Shown here one piece after another: positions 51,701 through 60,473 of a stretch of DNA of 64,000 bases; the stretch's first letter is position 1; each line of letters starts with the position of its first letter. Location of the stretch: NCBI RefSeq assembly GCF_000718785.1, contig NZ_JOCA01000013.1, forward strand, positions 122,809 to 186,808, in the 5' to 3' direction. This DNA is from Streptomyces sp. NRRL WC-3626 (lineage in GTDB: Bacteria; Actinomycetota; Actinomycetes; Streptomycetales; Streptomycetaceae). Below the pieces are notes generated by a model. It saw only the letters and a list, made by a program, of their open reading frames with translations. It did not search any database and was not told the origin of the DNA. A program made the translations under genes and the position numbers.

Positions 51701-51827
51701 TTCGCCGGTTACCGGGAAAAGGGAGGGGGAACGCGAGACCTCGAACGTACGAACCCCCCGTGACCTTTCTGTCACTCACCGGGCGTACGCTGGATGGCTG
51801 TCATCGGGGGAGTCACGGGGAGTTCGG

Positions 51828-52424
51828 GTGGAGAGTGTGGGGTCGCTGGTCGGCAGCCCGTGGATCTATGCGGTGGTGGCCCTCTCGGTCCTGCTGGACG
51901 TGTTCCTCCCGGTCCTGCCCAGCGGCATTCTGGTGATCACGGCGGCCACGGCCGCGGCGGCCGGTACGGCGAACGACGTACCCGACATCCTGGTGCTGAC
52001 GCTGTGCGCCGCGACCGCCTCGGTCCTGGGCGACCTGATGGCCTACCGGCTCGCCTGGCTCGGCGGGCCCCGGCTGGACAGGGCGATCGCCCGCTCCCGG
52101 CGGCTGCGGAGCGCGCAGGAACGTCTCGGTGCGGCGCTCGCGCGGGGTGGCGGTGCGCTGGTCGTCCTGGCCCGCTTCGCGCCCGCCGGGCGCTCGGTCG
52201 TCTCCCTCGGCGCGGGCGCCGCCCGGCACCGCGCCCGCGACTTCCTCCCCTGGTCCGCCCTGGCAGGCCTCACCTGGGCCGCCTACAGCACGGCCCTCGG
52301 CTACTTCGGCGCGCACTGGCTGGGCGCCACGTGGCTGGCGACGGCGGTCTCGGTGGGCGCGCTGTTCGCCGCGGGAGCGGGCGCCACCTACTTGATGCGC
52401 CGCCACCCCGCACAAGCCACGTAA
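51828..52424 (+). CDS. DedA-family membrane protein (VTT domain), first copy
   Basis: The 198-residue protein shows the DedA/VTT fold: SPWIYAVVALSVLLDVFLPVLPSGILVITAATAAAAG (membrane-dipping E/D-x-F-x-P motif, here DVFLPVLPSG), LVVLARFAPAGRSVVSLGAGAARHRARDFLPWSALAGLTWAAYSTALGYFG (RFxPxGR...). DedA proteins are implicated in lipid carrier flipping. GGGGAG upstream of the GTG at 51828. A second DedA gene is at 56230. Confidence 0.92.
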   Translation: MESVGSLVGSPWIYAVVALSVLLDVFLPVLPSGILVITAATAAAAGTANDVPDILVLTLCAATASVLGDLMAYRLAWLGGPRLDRAIARSRRLRSAQERLGAALARGGGALVVLARFAPAGRSVVSLGAGAARHRARDFLPWSALAGLTWAAYSTALGYFGAHWLGATWLATAVSVGALFAAGAGATYLMRRHPAQAT

Positions 52425-52745
52425 ACCCCACCCGCGCCCCCGCACTCCGCGGGCAGTCGTGCCGCTGGGGCGGCACGGGTGGGCGCGACGGCACCCCGCT
52501 CACGCCGGGCTGCGTGACACCCCCCGGATCAGCTGGACCCCGGTGCGTGCGGGGCGGGGCCGGGTACACGCTCGCCCCGCTGGAGGGGGTGCCGCTGCGC
52601 CCACCCGTGCCGCCATAGCGGCACAACTGCCCGCAGCTACGCGGGCGGGCGGGGTACGCACCCTGCCCGCAGCTACGCGGGGTGCGCGGGGTGCACACCC
52701 TGCCCAGAGCTACGCGGGGCACGCGGGATGCGCACCCCCGCCGGC
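52425..52745. other. Intergenic region filled by dispersed repeat, no gene
   Basis: The 321 bp contain repeat copy B and three tandem remnants of CTGCCCGCAGCTACGCGGG type. I see no gene. Confidence 0.7.
52447..52646. repeat. Dispersed long inverted repeat, copy B
   Basis: Left arm from CCGCGGGCAGTCGTGCCGCT (52447) matches copy A at 11065 almost base for base; right arm ends GCACAACTGCCCGCAGCTACG. The arms flank a 100-bp centre, the same layout as copy A. Confidence 0.9.
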
Positions 52746-52979
52746 CTAGCCCGCCGCTCGGCGGTCCGCGGCGCCGCGGATCTCCAGTCCCTCCAGGAGT
52801 TCCGCCGTCGCGGACGCCACCGCTTCCACCGCCCGTTCGAACACCTCGCGGTTGTGTGCGGCCGGGGCCCGGAAGCCGGACACCTTCCGTACGTACTGCA
52901 GGGCCGCGGCCCTGATCTCCTCTTCCGTCGCCTCTTCCGGCTGCACGGGCGGACGCAGGGTCTTGATACTCCGGCACAT
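52746..52979 (-). CDS. DUF2277-family protein
   Basis: The 77-residue protein starts MCRSIKTLRPPVQPEEATEE and continues EIRAAALQYVRKVSGFRAPAAHNREVFERAVEAVASATAELLEGL, a clear match to the small DUF2277 family in full length. Function unknown. The ATG at 52979 is used instead of an upstream in-frame start because the family begins at MCRSIKT. Confidence 0.9.
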   Translation of the reverse strand: MCRSIKTLRPPVQPEEATEEEIRAAALQYVRKVSGFRAPAAHNREVFERAVEAVASATAELLEGLEIRGAADRRAAG

Positions 52980-53046
52980 GCCCCCAGTCTGACGCGCCCA
53001 CCCACCAACTCGCCACCCAAAATCGAACAGGCGTATCATTGCGACC

Positions 53047-53382
53047 GTGGCCGAGACCTACGACTTCCCAGGTGACCTCCTCGCCGGTCAGGAGGAACTG
53101 CATCAGGTCAGGGCCGAGTTGTCGGCCCTGCTGAAGCGGCTCCCCTGGTCGGTCGAACCCCTCGACGGCTTCAGCGACGACAACGGCTGGCGCAAGGTCG
53201 AGCGCCCCGCCTCCCCCGGCTGGACCGCCGACGAACAGGCTGAGGTGGAGAAGCTGAGACAGCGGGAACACGAGCTCGCGGTGTTCGTCAGCACCCACCG
53301 CTACTGGGCGGAGTTCACCGGCACGGACCGCATAGACGCCCGGGCCGGCCTGAAGCACACACGCACCCGGAACCCGGAGTAG
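53047..53382 (+). CDS. Hypothetical protein (111 aa)
   Basis: The 111-residue protein, starting at a GTG (MAETYDFPGDLLAGQEELHQVRAEL), is acidic and helical: LLKRLPWSVEPLDGF, WTADEQAEVEKLRQREHELAVFVSTHRYWAEFTGTDRIDARAGLKH. No membrane segment or recognised domain; conserved-looking small Streptomyces protein. A bidirectional terminator separates it from the convergent tRNA gene. Confidence 0.8.
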   Translation: MAETYDFPGDLLAGQEELHQVRAELSALLKRLPWSVEPLDGFSDDNGWRKVERPASPGWTADEQAEVEKLRQREHELAVFVSTHRYWAEFTGTDRIDARAGLKHTRTRNPE

Positions 53383-53390
53383 AACGGAAA

Positions 53391-53421
53391 AGGGCCCCGG
53401 AGATCAGATCTCCGGAGCCCT
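53391..53421. terminator. Bidirectional terminator between hypothetical gene and tRNA-Val
   Basis: AGGGCCCCGGAGAT and ATCTCCGGAGCCCT pair (one mismatch) around CAG. Confidence 0.85.
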
Positions 53422-53430
53422 CGCTCCCGG

Positions 53431-53502
<72 letters not shown>

Positions 53503-53682
53503 GAGTCGAACCGACAGCCTACATGCCGCACAACCGGCCCCGGCACACCGCCCACCGGGGGATATCCCCACCCCCGATCCGGTAGCGGCCCGGATCCCCC
53601 GCGGGCCCCCGCCTCCGTACGGTCGAAGCACGCTCGAGCACCAGCCGCCGAGCGCCACCGTCCGCCCCAGGGGGAGACCGTC

Positions 53683-54465
53683 ATGACCCGCACCATCACC
53701 CGTCCCGCGCGGACGCGCGCCCTCGCCCTCGCCGGCGCCACCGTGGTGCTCGTCGCGGGACTGAGCGCCTGCGGCGCGTCCGCCGCCGACGACACCGATC
53801 CCGACCACCGTTCCTTCGACCTGCCCGGCGACACCCTCACCATCGACTCCGACGACTCCGCCCTGGAGATCGTCGCCGCCGACGACCACGCCTCCGGAAA
53901 GATCGAGGTCACCCGCTGGTTCAAGGGCACCGTCGCCATCGGCTCGGACCCGAAGGTCACCTGGTCGATGGACGGCGACCGGCTGGTGCTGCGGGAGAAG
54001 TGCTCGGGCATCGTCGCCGACTGCGCCACCAAGCACCGCATCGAGGTGCCGCGCGGCGTCCAGGTGAAGGTCGAGGAGAAGGACGGCAGCGTACGGGCGC
54101 GGGGCTTCCGCGACGCGCTGAGCATCCGTACGACGGACGGCTCGGTCCACGTCACCGACTCCACCGGCCCGCTGGAGCTGCGCACCGGTGACGGGTCGGT
54201 GCGCGCCGAGGTGTCCTCCCGTACGGTGCGCACGCACAGCGGTGACGGCTCGGTCCGCCTCGAACTCGGCGCCGTACCCGACCTGGTGGACTCCCGCAGC
54301 GGCGACGGTTCCCTGACGATCGACCTGCCCCGGGCCTCGTACCGGGTGGACACCACAACCGGCGACGGCGCCGAGGACGTGTCCGTGCCGCGCGACGACG
54401 CCAGCTCCCATGTGGTGACCGCCCGCACCGGTGACGGCAAACTCACGGTCCGTACGGCGAACTGA
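53683..54465 (+). CDS. DUF4097-family lipoprotein
   Basis: The 260-residue protein has a lipoprotein signal ending VAGLSACG (lipobox, Cys about residue 30). The rest is a right-handed beta-solenoid of DUF4097 type with repeated units ending DGS: VEEKDGSVRARGF, IRTTDGSVHVTD, LRTGDGSVRAEVSS, VRTHSGDGSVRLEL, SRSGDGSLTIDL. It sits on the outer face of the membrane. The role is unknown, perhaps an adhesin-like scaffold. ATG with GGGGGA upstream. Confidence 0.92.
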   Translation: MTRTITRPARTRALALAGATVVLVAGLSACGASAADDTDPDHRSFDLPGDTLTIDSDDSALEIVAADDHASGKIEVTRWFKGTVAIGSDPKVTWSMDGDRLVLREKCSGIVADCATKHRIEVPRGVQVKVEEKDGSVRARGFRDALSIRTTDGSVHVTDSTGPLELRTGDGSVRAEVSSRTVRTHSGDGSVRLELGAVPDLVDSRSGDGSLTIDLPRASYRVDTTTGDGAEDVSVPRDDASSHVVTARTGDGKLTVRTAN

Positions 54466-54540
54466 CCGCCCCGTGTCTTCGTCCTCTACCGGTGGGAGAA
54501 TGGCATCGGGCCGGGGCGAACGACAGTACGGGAGAGGGAT

Positions 54541-55947
54541 GTGACGGCGACACCAGCACAGCCGTACTCGCCGTCGGAGCCGCGCGTGCCACGCATGCGG
54601 CGCGCCCGCCGCACCCCCGGGGCGTCAGCCCTGCGGGACACGCTCGCCCTCGTCACGCTGCCGCTGGTCGCGGCGCTGGCGCTGCCCGCCGCGTTCGCCG
54701 GCGGCGGGACCCGGCGCTGGTTCGGCGGGCGGGCCGAGAACCAGCGGGCGGAGGCGCAGGCCGCCAAGGACGCGGCGGCGGCCGCCTTCTACGAACTCGA
54801 CACCGCCCAGCGCGATCTGCGGATCTCCATCGAGACGATCACCGCCGTCGACTCCTCCCCCGCCGCCCGCCGCGCCGTGGCGGACTTCGAGGCGCTCGGC
54901 CGCCGTATCGACGAGGCCAGCCACCAGTACATCAGCGCCGTCGACGCCCATGACCTGGACCGCGACGACCTGGAGGCCTCGGCCGCCTCCCAGGCCCGTA
55001 CGCGGCTGACCGCCGCCAAGGACGAGCTGGGTGAGGTCAAGCGGGAGCTGGACCGGTTCACCGACGGGCTCGGCCCCCTCCTCGGCAAGGCCGAGACCCA
55101 GCTGGCGCGGCTCGCGCCCTCCGTCGAGCGGGCCCGGCAGGCGCTGCTGGCCGCCTCGAACGCCCTCGACTCCGTGCGCGGCTCGGGCCTGAGAGCCGAC
55201 GACCTCGCCGCCCGGCTCGCCGCGCTCTCCCCGGAGCTGACCAAGCTGAACCAGGGCGCGGGACAGCACGGCGTACCGCAGACCCTGGAGCGGGCCGAAC
55301 GGGTCACGCGGGAGGCCGAGGCCGTACGCGTCGAGGCCGAGCGGCTGCCGGAGCGGGCCGCCGAGATCGACCACCGGCTGGTCTCCCTGCGCACCCGCGC
55401 GCAGGCCCTCACCACCCGCTCCGGGCAGGTCGAGCCGGTGCTCAGCGAGCTGCGCCGGCGCTTCACCGCCGCCTGCTGGCAGGACCTGCAGCACGTCCCC
55501 GAGCTGGCCGCGGAGAACGTGCAGCAGGCGGAGGCGAAGCTCGCGGAGGCGCGGGCGGCCCGCGAGGAGCAGCGCTGGCCGGACGCGACCGCGCTGCTGT
55601 CGACCGCGCGGGCCCTGCTGAACACGACCGACGAGGCGGTGTCGGCCGCCGGTGACCGGCTGCGGCAGCTGAACGCCGTGCAGAAGGACCCGGAGCAGGA
55701 GATCGACCGCACCCGTTTCGCCATCCGGGACGCCCAGCGGCTGGCCATGGCCGGCCGCAACACCCCCGACCCGCGTCACGCCCGCCCGCTGGACGAGGCC
55801 GTGGCCCGGCTGGAGCGGGCGGTCACCGCTCTCGAGGGCCGCCATCCCGACTACTGGCACTTCCTCACGGAGACGGAGGAGGTACGGGCGACGGTGGGCC
55901 GTGTGGTGACACAGATCCGGGAGGAACGCGGCGGGGGCGCCGGTTAA
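54541..55947 (+). CDS. Coiled-coil membrane protein of unknown function
   Basis: The 468-residue protein has a short basic N-terminus (RVPRMRRARRTPG), a hydrophobic stretch (about 35-55, LALVTLPLVAALALPAAFAGG) that is probably a membrane helix, and then about 400 residues of charged helix with heptad periodicity (ARTRLTAAKDELGEVKRELDRF, LERAERVTREAEAVRVEAERLPERAAEIDHRLVSLRTRAQAL). GTG at 54541 with GGAGAGGG upstream. I do not recognise a named domain; it lies next to the FmdB-like gene after only 3 bp and a membrane-shape or septation scaffold is one possibility. Confidence 0.8.
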   Translation: MTATPAQPYSPSEPRVPRMRRARRTPGASALRDTLALVTLPLVAALALPAAFAGGGTRRWFGGRAENQRAEAQAAKDAAAAAFYELDTAQRDLRISIETITAVDSSPAARRAVADFEALGRRIDEASHQYISAVDAHDLDRDDLEASAASQARTRLTAAKDELGEVKRELDRFTDGLGPLLGKAETQLARLAPSVERARQALLAASNALDSVRGSGLRADDLAARLAALSPELTKLNQGAGQHGVPQTLERAERVTREAEAVRVEAERLPERAAEIDHRLVSLRTRAQALTTRSGQVEPVLSELRRRFTAACWQDLQHVPELAAENVQQAEAKLAEARAAREEQRWPDATALLSTARALLNTTDEAVSAAGDRLRQLNAVQKDPEQEIDRTRFAIRDAQRLAMAGRNTPDPRHARPLDEAVARLERAVTALEGRHPDYWHFLTETEEVRATVGRVVTQIREERGGGAG

Positions 55948-55956
55948 CCTGTGCGC

Positions 55957-56181
55957 ATGCCTCGCTATGAGTACCGCTGCCGTACCTGCGGCGACACCTT
56001 CGAACTGAGCCGGCCGATGGCGGAGTCCTCCGCGCCCGCGGACTGTCCGGCGGGCCACGACGACACCGTGAAGCTGCTCTCCACGGTCGCGGTGGCCGGT
56101 ACGGCGTCCGCTCCCGCCCCGGCGCCCCGCGCGGGCGGTGGCGGTGGTGGCGGCTGCTGCGGCGGGGGCTGCTGCGGCTGA
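55957..56181 (+). CDS. FmdB-type zinc-ribbon protein with Gly/Cys tail
   Basis: The 74-residue protein starts MPRYEYRCRTCGDTFELSRP, the FmdB/CxxC zinc ribbon, with the second pair CPAGHDD (C-x3-H). The last 22 residues are an odd tail (PAPRAGGGGGGGCCGGGCCG) with four Cys in two CC pairs. ATG 55957 is chosen over a GTG two codons earlier because it begins the conserved MPRYEYRC. Role unknown. Confidence 0.88.
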   Translation: MPRYEYRCRTCGDTFELSRPMAESSAPADCPAGHDDTVKLLSTVAVAGTASAPAPAPRAGGGGGGGCCGGGCCG

Positions 56182-56229
56182 CGGCCCGTCCTCAGGCTCC
56201 CTTCAGCTTCGTCTCCCTAGCGTGACGGC

Positions 56230-56955
56230 ATGACAGCCATCGCAGCCCACATGATCACGGCGGCCGGGGACGACGGAAGTGCCGGACCGGGGTGGGTCAA
56301 CGACCTCATGGACGCCATGGGCGCCCCCGGGGCCGGCCTCGCCATCGCGCTGGAGAACCTCTTCCCGCCCCTGCCCAGCGAGGTCATCCTGCCGCTGGCC
56401 GGGTTCGCCGCGAGCAGCGGGCGGATGAGCCTGCTCGCCGTGCTGCTGTGGACCACCGCCGGCTCGGTGATCGGCGCGCTCGCCCTGTACGGGGTGGGCG
56501 CGCTGCTCGGCCGGGACCGGACGGTGGCGATCGCGGGACGGCTGCCGCTGGTGAAGGTCACCGACATCGAGAAGACGGAGGCGTGGTTCCTGCGGCACGG
56601 GCCGAAGGCGGTGTTCTTCGGCCGGATGATCCCGATCTTCCGCAGCCTCATCTCGGTGCCGGCCGGTGTGGAACGGATGCGGCTGCCGCTGTTCCTCGGG
56701 CTGACCACGCTGGGGAGCGCGATCTGGAACACGGCGTTCGTGCTGGCCGGGTATGCGCTCGGGGACAACTGGGCGCGGGTGACGGACATCGTGTCCGCGT
56801 ACTCGAAGGTGGTGCTCGGGGGAGCGGCCGTGGCGCTGGTCGTGTTCGTGGTGCTGCGGGTGCTGCGGCGGCGGGGTGGTGCGGCGCAGGTGCCGGCTGA
56901 CGCCGATCCGGGCTATGACTCGGGTGACACCATGGTTCTGCGCCGGCCCCGCTGA
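56230..56955 (+). CDS. DedA-family membrane protein, second copy
   Basis: The 241-residue protein is a full DedA: GAGLAIALENLFPPLPSEVILPLAGFAA (E-N-x-F-P-P-x-P-S-E motif), WTTAGSVIGALALYGVGALLG, FFGRMIPIFRSLISVPAGVERMRLPLFLGLTTLGSAIWNTAFVLAGYALG (R-x-IPxxRxxIS). It is longer and closer to the canonical form than the copy at 51828. Catalytic role in lipid flipping is inferred from the family. An inverted copy of the composite repeat follows. Confidence 0.94.
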   Translation: MTAIAAHMITAAGDDGSAGPGWVNDLMDAMGAPGAGLAIALENLFPPLPSEVILPLAGFAASSGRMSLLAVLLWTTAGSVIGALALYGVGALLGRDRTVAIAGRLPLVKVTDIEKTEAWFLRHGPKAVFFGRMIPIFRSLISVPAGVERMRLPLFLGLTTLGSAIWNTAFVLAGYALGDNWARVTDIVSAYSKVVLGGAAVALVVFVVLRVLRRRGGAAQVPADADPGYDSGDTMVLRRPR

Positions 56956-56970
56956 CTGCTCCCGGTGGCG

Positions 56971-57091
56971 GGAGAGGTTTTTCGCCCCCGCCGCCCCTTC
57001 CCGTCCCGACCCTGGGGCGCTGCCCCCAGACCCCGCTCCTCAAACGCCGGAGGGGCTGAAACTTAGCCCCTCCGGCGTTTGAGGAGCGGGG
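56971..57091. repeat. Composite REP repeat copy 2 with 27-bp hairpin
   Basis: CCCCGCTCCTCAAACGCCGG...GCT (57031-57057) and its perfect 27-bp reverse complement (57065-57091) form a strong hairpin with a 7-base loop; outer sequence extends the symmetry to about 80 bp. With the flank CGCCCCCGCCGCCCC...CCC (56971 on) it is an inverted copy of 46686-46797. It probably terminates both convergent operons. Confidence 0.88.
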
Positions 57092-57115
57092 GTCCGGGGG
57101 CAGCGCCCCCGGGTC

Positions 57116-57928
57116 TCAGCGTGGCGCCCTCACCGTTCGCAGCAGTTCGCGCAGGATGCGTTCCCCGGCCAGGATGCCCCGTTCGGGGAGTGCTCTGATC
57201 GCCGGCGCCGTCCAGTCCGCCTCGGCGAGTTCGCCGTGGCCGGGGCGCCAGCCCTGGTCCGCCGCGAGCAGCAGGTCGGCGTCGAGAAGCGAGTCCCCGG
57301 CGGCGAGCGTGAGAGCGGCACCGCTCCGGCGCGCGACCTCGTACATCGCCGCGCTCTTGGTGAGCGGCTTGGGCACGGCGTAGATCTTGCGGCCCTGGAG
57401 GGAGACCGTCCAGCCGCGGTTCTCCGCCCACTCCCCGAGTTCCTTCACCCACTCCTCGGGCAGCAGTTCGCGCTCGACGACGAGATAGGCGAAGAGGTCC
57501 TCGGCTATCCGGTGCTTGCGCACCCACACCGGGTCGGCGGTCCGCAGCAGATGCTCCTGCACCTCGGCCAGCGGGGCGCACTCCTCGGCCAGCCGGGCCT
57601 GCACCCGGGCGTGCCAGTCCTCGTCGGACACGCCGTCGACGAGGAGATGTCCGCCGTTCGCGCAGATGGCGTAAGCCGGGGGCGGGCCGGGGAGGTTGAT
57701 GCGCTGGTACTGCTTGCGGGTGCGGGTGGTCGTCGGCACGAACAGCGCCTCGTCACCGAGATCGGTGAGGAGCTGCGCGGCCGTCTCCGTCATGTACGAC
57801 AGGGGCTTGCTCTCATGGACCTCGACGCACAGCAGCCGGGGTGCCCGCGCGTCCGGCATGGTCAGCGCGAGGGCGGCGGCGGAGTAGATGAGCGTACGGT
57901 CGAGATCGCTGGCGACGACGACGGGCAT
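57116..57928 (-). CDS. HAD-family hydrolase of ter biosynthetic module
   Basis: The 270-residue protein has HAD motif I (VVVASDLDRTLIYS), ALFVPTTTRT, a cap (AICANGGHLLVDG), Lys in LTKSAAMYEVARRSG, and motif IV LAAGDSLLDADLLLAADQG, typical of trehalose-6-phosphatase-like HADs. In the ter stress systems described by Aravind and colleagues, such a HAD is paired with PRTase and HpcH genes to make a proposed nucleoside-like metabolite. Its ATG overlaps the upstream stop by one base (TGATG), so it is made with the StiP fusion. Confidence 0.9.
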   Translation of the reverse strand: MPVVVASDLDRTLIYSAAALALTMPDARAPRLLCVEVHESKPLSYMTETAAQLLTDLGDEALFVPTTTRTRKQYQRINLPGPPPAYAICANGGHLLVDGVSDEDWHARVQARLAEECAPLAEVQEHLLRTADPVWVRKHRIAEDLFAYLVVERELLPEEWVKELGEWAENRGWTVSLQGRKIYAVPKPLTKSAAMYEVARRSGAALTLAAGDSLLDADLLLAADQGWRPGHGELAEADWTAPAIRALPERGILAGERILRELLRTVRAPR

Positions 57929-60456
57929 CAGCGGGTCACCGCCTTGCCGTCGACGCCGGTCGCGCCGCGCGTGTAGCGGGGGTGGATCAACCCCACACAG
58001 GTGTAGGGGAGTTCGTCGACCTCCTCGACGGGGACACCTCGCTGCTCCGCGAGCAGGCGGACGTGGTCGAGGTCGCGGCCGGCTCCCGCACGGGCCAGCA
58101 CCTTCCAGGGGACCCGGCGCAGCAGCACCCGGGTGGTCTCGCCGACGCCGGGCTTGACGAGGTTCACGTCGTGGATGCCGTACTCCTCGCTGATGCGCTC
58201 GACGGCCGCCCAGCCCTCCCAGGTGGGGGTGCGGTCGGCGGAGAGCAGTTCCTTGGCCTGGGCGCAGGCGGCGTCGGCGACCTGGGGGAAGCGGGCGGAG
58301 ACGGCGTCCAGGAAGGACACGGAGAGGTCCGCGCCGGCGAGTTCGCGGTAGAACTTCGCGCCGTGGAAGTCGTCCGGGCCGACCAGGTCCGCGCGGAGCA
58401 CCGTGCGGGAGATCAGGCCGGAGACCGTGGAGTTGAGGCAGGCGGAGGGGATCAGATAGTCGTCGCGGGTGCCGTAGGTGCGGACGCAGGAGCCGGGGTC
58501 GGCGAGGACCGCGATCTCCGGGTCGAAGCCGGTGACGCCCTCGGCCTTCTCGAACTCCTCTATCGCCTGGGCGAGTTCGCGGGTGATGGCGCCCTTGCCG
58601 GTCCAGCCGTCGACGAACACCACGTCCCTGGGGTCGTGGTGGGCGGCCAGCCAGCGCAGCGCGTTGGCGTCGATGCCGCGGCCGCGCACGATGGAGACGG
58701 CGTAGTGCGGGAGTTCGAGCTGGTGGCGGTGCTGGGCCCAGCGGCGCATCAGGATGCCGACGGGGGTGCCGGCGCGGGCCAGCGACACGAGGACCGGGCG
58801 GGGGGACCGCTCGGCGAGGACCGTCTCCGTCACCACGCCCACTGCGTGGGCGAGGCGGTCCGCCGACTCGTCGAGGGCGGTGTGGAACAGCCGCTGGTAC
58901 TGCTCGCTCGGCTGGTACTCCACCGGCAGCGACTCCGCGTAGTGCGCGCCGCCGCTCTGGATGGCCTCCTCGCGCTCCTCGGTCGGCGCCTCCAGGGTCA
59001 CGTCCGAGAGGTCCTGGAGCAGCCAGCCGACCTCCTCGGGCGCGTACGAGGAGAAGGCGGGGCCTCTGAGGGGCTCGGGCAGCATGGTGGCGGGCCTTTC
59101 GGCTGGTACGTACGACGGTACGACCGCGAGGAGAACGTGCGGAGTGTGCTCGGCGAGGCGGGCGAGCAGGCCGTCGGGGGCGTGCAGCGCGGGGGTGTCG
59201 GCGGCGGAGTCGACGACGGCGACGACGGCGTCGAAGCCGGCGCCGGCGACGTTGTAGGCGTAGCGGTCGCCGGGGCCGTCGGCGGGGTCGTCGTGGGCGG
59301 GGAAGGTCAGGCGGGTGCGTATCGCGTAACCGGGGTCGTCGACGGCGAGGACGGGGGAGCGGGTGGTGGTGGAGAAGCGTATGTCGGCGTCGGTGGCCCG
59401 CTCCAGCTCGCCTGCCAGGCGGAGGGGGGTGTACATCAGCTCCTCGAAGCCGAGGACGAGTACGCGGCGCGGGTTGTCCGTCATCGCCTCCGCGAGGCGG
59501 GCCGCCATGCCGGGGAGCGCGTGCTCCAGCCGGGCGCGGTGCGCGGGGGTGAACCCGTGCCGGCCCCCGTCGGGAACCCCGCCGGGCCACCCCAACTCCA
59601 CCCGCGTAACAGCCCGCGCCCCTGGGGGGACCGTCGTGCCGTCGGCTTCCAGGTGGGCGGGAGTGTCGGCGCCCTGAAGGGGCGCGGGGAACTGCGCGAC
59701 CAGCCCCGACGCACCCGCGGCGGCGGAAGCTCCGCCAGTGGCACCCTCCTGCTCCGCCACCAGCGCCGCCCCCCGTTCCAGCACGCCGTCGGGCAGGCGG
59801 ACCGTGCCCGACGCCGCCGTGACGAGGTCGATCCTCGCTCCGATCGAGCGGGAGAACGACTCCAGCCGCCCCGCGTCCGCGCCCGACCGCATGTCGACCA
59901 GCGCGACCACCACGTACCGCTCCCGCGGATACCGCGCATGAAGATCTCGTACGGTGTTGAGCACCGTGTTACCCGTCGAGAACTCGTCGTCGACCAGCAC
60001 CAGCGGCCCGCCCCCCGCCAGCAGCGCGGGATCCTCCGGCAGCAGCAGATGCGACGTCGCGTGCGAGTGCGACTCCTCGAACCCCCCGGCCGTGGCCGTC
60101 CCCGCCACCGTTCGCCGCGTCGAGTGCAGATACGGCGCGACCGTCAGCCCGTCGGCCACCGAGTGGCCGAGCCCGGTGGCCGTCTCGGCGTAGCCGAGGA
60201 CCACCGCGGACGACGCCGAGGAGCCCAGCAGCTCCCGCACCCTGCGGCCGAGCGCCACGCCGTGGCCGTACACGACGGACGGCGACTGCGGGACATGCTT
60301 GCCGAGCACGTTGGACACCAGCAGATGGGCCCGTTTGGGGTTGCGGCGCAGCGCCAGCCCCAGCAGCTCGGGCAGGCTCTCGTCGCCGGCCAGCTCGACG
60401 CCGAGCCGCTCCGTGACCCAGCTGCCCGACCAGACGCCGCGCTTCCCCTCGTTCAC
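57928..60456 (-). CDS. PRTase-TRSP-StiP-PELOTA multidomain protein of ter module
   Basis: The 842-residue protein has four parts. Residues 1-225 are an orotate-PRTase-like domain (PRPP loop PLVLVDDEFSTGNT, about 151-164). About 290-430 is a TRSP-type domain (RVLVLGFEELMYTPLRLAGEL). About 450-740 is a StiP-type domain (PVLVSLARAGTPVGILMRRW, HYAVSIVRGRGIDANAL, VVFVDGWTGKGAITREL, SCVRTYGTRDDYLIPSACLNS, with its Cys). The last 90 resemble a PELOTA RNA-binding piece (GVGETTRVLLRRVPWKVLARAGAGRDLDHV). All are known partners in ter clusters; separate genes in many species, fused here. Residues 251-262 (GLVAQFPAPLQG) come from a dispersed repeat. Start: GTG 60456 has AGGGAGAGG; GTG 60477 is GTGA-coupled to the HpcH stop and is the alternative. 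Confidence 0.88.
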   Translation of the reverse strand: MNEGKRGVWSGSWVTERLGVELAGDESLPELLGLALRRNPKRAHLLVSNVLGKHVPQSPSVVYGHGVALGRRVRELLGSSASSAVVLGYAETATGLGHSVADGLTVAPYLHSTRRTVAGTATAGGFEESHSHATSHLLLPEDPALLAGGGPLVLVDDEFSTGNTVLNTVRDLHARYPRERYVVVALVDMRSGADAGRLESFSRSIGARIDLVTAASGTVRLPDGVLERGAALVAEQEGATGGASAAAGASGLVAQFPAPLQGADTPAHLEADGTTVPPGARAVTRVELGWPGGVPDGGRHGFTPAHRARLEHALPGMAARLAEAMTDNPRRVLVLGFEELMYTPLRLAGELERATDADIRFSTTTRSPVLAVDDPGYAIRTRLTFPAHDDPADGPGDRYAYNVAGAGFDAVVAVVDSAADTPALHAPDGLLARLAEHTPHVLLAVVPSYVPAERPATMLPEPLRGPAFSSYAPEEVGWLLQDLSDVTLEAPTEEREEAIQSGGAHYAESLPVEYQPSEQYQRLFHTALDESADRLAHAVGVVTETVLAERSPRPVLVSLARAGTPVGILMRRWAQHRHQLELPHYAVSIVRGRGIDANALRWLAAHHDPRDVVFVDGWTGKGAITRELAQAIEEFEKAEGVTGFDPEIAVLADPGSCVRTYGTRDDYLIPSACLNSTVSGLISRTVLRADLVGPDDFHGAKFYRELAGADLSVSFLDAVSARFPQVADAACAQAKELLSADRTPTWEGWAAVERISEEYGIHDVNLVKPGVGETTRVLLRRVPWKVLARAGAGRDLDHVRLLAEQRGVPVEEVDELPYTCVGLIHPRYTRGATGVDGKAVTR
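59677..59707. repeat. REP element inserted inside PRTase-StiP gene
   Basis: AAGGGGCGCGGGGAACTGCG + CGACCAGCCCC, 31 bp, is identical to the right arm at 22029-22059 of the intergenic terminator palindrome. It sits in frame in the linker after the PRTase domain; the opposite arm is missing. Confidence 0.9.
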
Positions 60457-60473
60457 AGACCTCTCCCTCTTCG

